From positions 1 to 7,444 of the forward strand of contig DAOVMB010000104.1 in the NCBI GenBank assembly GCA_030630905.1: a DNA stretch of 7,444 bases, in the 5' to 3' direction. The first letter of the stretch is position 1. Each line of letters begins with the position of its first letter. This DNA is from Sedimentisphaerales bacterium (GTDB lineage Bacteria; Planctomycetota; Phycisphaerae; Sedimentisphaerales; Anaerobacaceae). Both the position numbers and the translations under genes were made by a program. The notes under the pieces are model-generated. The model was not told the origin of the DNA. It saw only the letters and a program-made list of their open reading frames with translations, and did not search any database. Below are positions 5,989-7,444 of this stretch, one piece after another.

Positions 5989-6476
5989 TATAAGACTCCC
6001 TTATCCAAGCGGACGGCGGCGAGAGCGACCATATCGACGTCGCTGCGATCGATCAGGCCGTCGCCGTTAAAGTCCCACTTTGTTTCCGTATTGCCGACGG
6101 ATTCGATGTGCCGGGCTAATTTGAAGGCATCGAGGATATCCACTCGTCCGTTTCGGTCAATATCAATAGCCTGTGTTTTGCTGAGTGAAAAGCGATCTGT
6201 CGCCGGCCCGGTCTGTTTTGTGAGGTCCAAGCTGAAAGCAAAAATAATAACAGCAGCCGCGGCGGCGATTCGCCAGACCCAATGGAATCGCGAGCGTGTG
6301 TCATTATTAGTGGATTTTAAGCCGGTAAAGTGCTTATGAGCACGGTCCATAACAGCACGGTCCACCTCCGGCGGAACTCCAAGCTGCGGCTTAAAAAGGA
6401 CATTCAAATCAGCCGACAGTTTCGAAGGAATCCTCAAATCCAAGTTCTCACCAAAATGTTCTTTTCTTTCAGTCAT
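5988..6476 (-). CDS. Single-pass membrane protein with C-terminal dockerin
   Basis: The 162-residue protein has a polar N-terminal part (1-64, likely cytoplasmic), one membrane segment (about 67-83, VWRIAAAAAVIIFAFSLDL) and an external C-terminal part. The latter holds two dockerin-type calcium loops: D105-x-D107-x-N109-G-x-V-D113-x-x-D116 and D135-x-N137-x-D139-G-x-I-D143-x-x-D146, all ligand positions filled. Each is followed by a helix (AFKLARHI; VDMVALAAVRL), the F-hand arrangement of type I dockerins. An in-frame TAG lies upstream and there is no other start codon between it and ATG 6476, so that start is firm, though its Shine-Dalgarno is poor. The short cytoplasmic part followed by a membrane segment recalls anti-sigma factors with external sensory domains, but no sigma-factor gene is next to it. 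It heads the operon with the cohesin-like and VIT/vWA genes. Confidence 0.88.
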   Translation of the reverse strand: MTERKEHFGENLDLRIPSKLSADLNVLFKPQLGVPPEVDRAVMDRAHKHFTGLKSTNNDTRSRFHWVWRIAAAAAVIIFAFSLDLTKQTGPATDRFSLSKTQAIDIDRNGRVDILDAFKLARHIESVGNTETKWDFNGDGLIDRSDVDMVALAAVRLDKGVL

Positions 6477-6480
6477 GTCT

Positions 6481-6501
6481 CGTATTTCGTATATCGTATG
6501 T
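6481..6501. repeat. Three tandem heptamers (CGTATNT) in the dockerin gene leader
   Basis: CGTATTT, CGTATAT and CGTATGT follow each other without gaps at 6481-6501, followed by CG. On the coding (reverse) strand they fill the space 5 to 25 bases before the ATG at 6476, where a Shine-Dalgarno would normally lie; none is visible there beyond a weak GAG. Confidence 0.8.
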
Positions 6502-6531
6502 CGAGCGATGACCTACGAAAGCCATTGCTCC

Positions 6532-6593
6532 ATTATGTTAAGCAGCCAAACCGACCAAAAGGTTCAAATTTTTTGAGGATTTTTAAAAAATTT
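6532..6593 (-). promoter_or_regulatory. Candidate promoter region for the dockerin/cohesin-like/VIT-vWA operon
   Basis: On the reverse strand an A/T-rich tract (6593-6566, with a 9-bp A/T inverted repeat at 6566-6574 and 6585-6593) could act as an UP element. Downstream are TTGAAC (6567-6562), TTGGTC (6558-6553) and CATAAT (6537-6532). TTGGTC and CATAAT are 15 bp apart, a shorter spacing than usual. GAACC (6565-6561) also resembles ECF-type -35 boxes. No combination is convincing; the placement rests mainly on its position upstream of the first operon gene. Confidence 0.25.
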
Positions 6594-6611
6594 ACTCATA
6601 CTGATCGTTTT

Positions 6612-6718
6612 TGTCATGCTGAGCGAAGCGAAGCATCTCAAAGCCAGCGGTATTATAGTAACGCATCAGTTAATTATCCTGCGGCGTTGAGATTCTTCGG
6701 CTGCGCCTCAGAATGACA
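6612..6718. repeat. Dispersed palindromic repeat, copy 2 (107 bp)
   Basis: The left arm (6612-6638) begins TGTCATGCTGAGCGAAGCG. The right arm (6690-6718) begins AGATTCTTCGG and ends CAGAATGACA. Both arms match those of copy 1 at 820-901, but the 51-bp centre is different and longer. Runs of T flank both ends (6608-6611 and 6719-6723), which may be a target duplication or chance. Unlike copy 1 it is not enclosed by the GAGCCTATCC inverted repeats. It lies in the gap between the histidine kinase gene and the dockerin operon, both transcribed leftwards. Confidence 0.85.
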
Positions 6719-6784
6719 TTTTTAACCTTGTTCTTGTAAAGCAAAAATTGTGAAAAAACATAGACGTAAATCAACGGGTGGCAG

Positions 6785-6807
6785 CCTCAAAGCCGTAGGC
6801 TTTGGGG
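6785..6807 (-). terminator. Strong short hairpin downstream of the histidine kinase gene
   Basis: CCTCAAAGCC and GGCTTTGGGG form a 10-bp stem, with one mismatch that would be a wobble pair in a forward-strand transcript, around a 3-base loop (6795-6797). It lies about 45 bases after the kinase stop in the direction of transcription. There is no T-tract directly after it on the reverse strand, so it is not a classical intrinsic terminator; it may instead be another small repeat or an RNA-stabilising hairpin. Confidence 0.4.
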
Positions 6808-6851
6808 ATGGTTGAGAATGATAGACTCCCGACTAAACACATACAAAAGAG

Positions 6852-7444
6852 TTATATCCGAGTCGCCAGGGCCACTCTGAATATCGCTCCTGTTGGCTTT
6901 GCGCCGATGATTTCTACAAAGCCATTGTGTGCCTCGGCGAATTTTTTCACCAGGGCCAGGCCCAGACCCGTCCCCGCGGTTTCGCGCGTCGCCTCGGCTG
7001 CCGAGCGGTAAAACTGTTCGAATATCTTGTTTCGCTGCCGGTGGGGGACGCCGGGGCCGTGATCCTCGACCTCGATTACGGTGAATTTCCCATCGGTTTT
7101 GGTCCTGACGGTAATCATCTTGTCCTCGGCGTCGCGAGCGTACTTGATTGCGTTGTCCAGCAGGTTCACAACGATCTGAGTCACGGCGTCGGCGTCAAAA
7201 GTCGCCTGCTCGATCCGGCCGGATTCGATTCGTATCAAAAAGCCCTTCTGCACGGCATACGGCCTCATCATCTCAACCACGTCCGCGATGCACTTGTTGA
7301 TGTCTCCTGCTTTGAAGGCGTATTTTTTCCGTCCCTTCTGGATGCGTGAGAAGTCCAGCACGTTCTCTATCAGCCTGCTGAGCCTTTCGCTTTCCTGCCG
7401 CATGTTCCCATAATACTCGACGGCCTTGTCCTGCGATTTGACCC
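6852..7444 (-). CDS. Sensor histidine kinase, C-terminal part (5' end outside window)
   Basis: About 196 residues are visible and the frame stays open to the window edge, so the ATG at 7403 is internal. The visible part starts near the end of the dimerisation helices (ESERLSRLIENVLDFSRIQKG, just after the phospho-acceptor His, which lies outside). It continues with a complete HATPase_c domain: N box NLLDNAIKYA, G1 box VEDHGPGVP, F box IFEQFYR and G2 box GTGLGLALVKK. It ends GAIFRVALATRI, a normal end for the family. The protein should autophosphorylate and pass phosphate to a response regulator, probably encoded nearby outside the window. The signal is unknown because the sensory part is missing. 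It is transcribed towards the dockerin operon, but 375 bp with repeats separate them, so they are probably separate units. Confidence 0.95.
   Translation of the reverse strand, partial: VKSQDKAVEYYGNMRQESERLSRLIENVLDFSRIQKGRKKYAFKAGDINKCIADVVEMMRPYAVQKGFLIRIESGRIEQATFDADAVTQIVVNLLDNAIKYARDAEDKMITVRTKTDGKFTVIEVEDHGPGVPHRQRNKIFEQFYRSAAEATRETAGTGLGLALVKKFAEAHNGFVEIIGAKPTGAIFRVALATRI

Noticed and set aside
6330..6716. 128-codon + strand frame across the dockerin gene start and the repeat
   Set aside because: It overlaps the dockerin gene in antisense and ends inside a non-coding palindromic repeat; there is no protein character.
7401..7403. ATG as start of a short histidine-kinase-like protein
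   Set aside because: The frame stays open upstream to the window edge with typical HisKA helix sequence, so this Met is internal.

Overview
The window looks like a chromosomal segment of a Gram-negative, planctomycete-like bacterium, possibly near Phycisphaerae/Sedimentisphaerales. This is an inference from protein style: a two-repeat dockerin on a membrane protein, a VIT/vWA lipoprotein, a glycine-rich zinc-ribbon protein and a Tat-exported phosphoesterase. No rRNA or marker gene fixes the taxonomy. Base composition is moderate and fairly even. No tRNA, rRNA, CRISPR array or transposase gene was seen.

Layout. 1-748 (+): the C-terminal third of the Tex RNA-binding protein, cut by the window edge. 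749-1293: a long gap with no intact gene. It holds a 141-bp element with terminal inverted repeats (789-929), which encloses a smaller palindromic repeat (820-901), then a reverse-strand remnant of what looks like an SGNH-type hydrolase C-terminus (939-1148). 1294-2238 (+): a Tat-dependent calcineurin-like metallophosphoesterase. 2370-2885 (+): a zinc-ribbon protein whose body is about 15 glycine-rich pentapeptides, with its own likely promoter at about 2335. It converges on a reverse-strand operon.

6476 to 2927 (-): three tightly coupled genes read leftwards. They are a membrane-anchored dockerin protein (6476-5988), a small secreted protein with a cohesin-like sequence pattern (5988-5509), and an 859-residue lipoprotein with VIT and vWA domains (5506-2927). 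The first pair shares one base (TAATG). The last pair is 2 bp apart, and the Shine-Dalgarno of the VIT/vWA gene lies inside the last codons of the gene before it. If the cohesin-like reading is right, the operon encodes a non-catalytic cell-surface assembly: a membrane dockerin, a soluble cohesin-like partner and a metal-dependent adhesion lipoprotein. This is the most interesting system in the window.

6477-6851: no gene. It holds a three-copy heptamer directly in front of the dockerin start, an A/T-rich tract with weak promoter-like boxes, a second copy of the palindromic repeat (6612-6718), and a strong short hairpin (6785-6807). 6852-7444 (-): the C-terminal catalytic part of a sensor histidine kinase, cut by the window edge.

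Small palindromic or inverted-repeat sequences occur at several places. The most striking is a 28-bp near-perfect palindrome inside the reading frame of the cohesin-like gene, where it appears to encode part of the protein.
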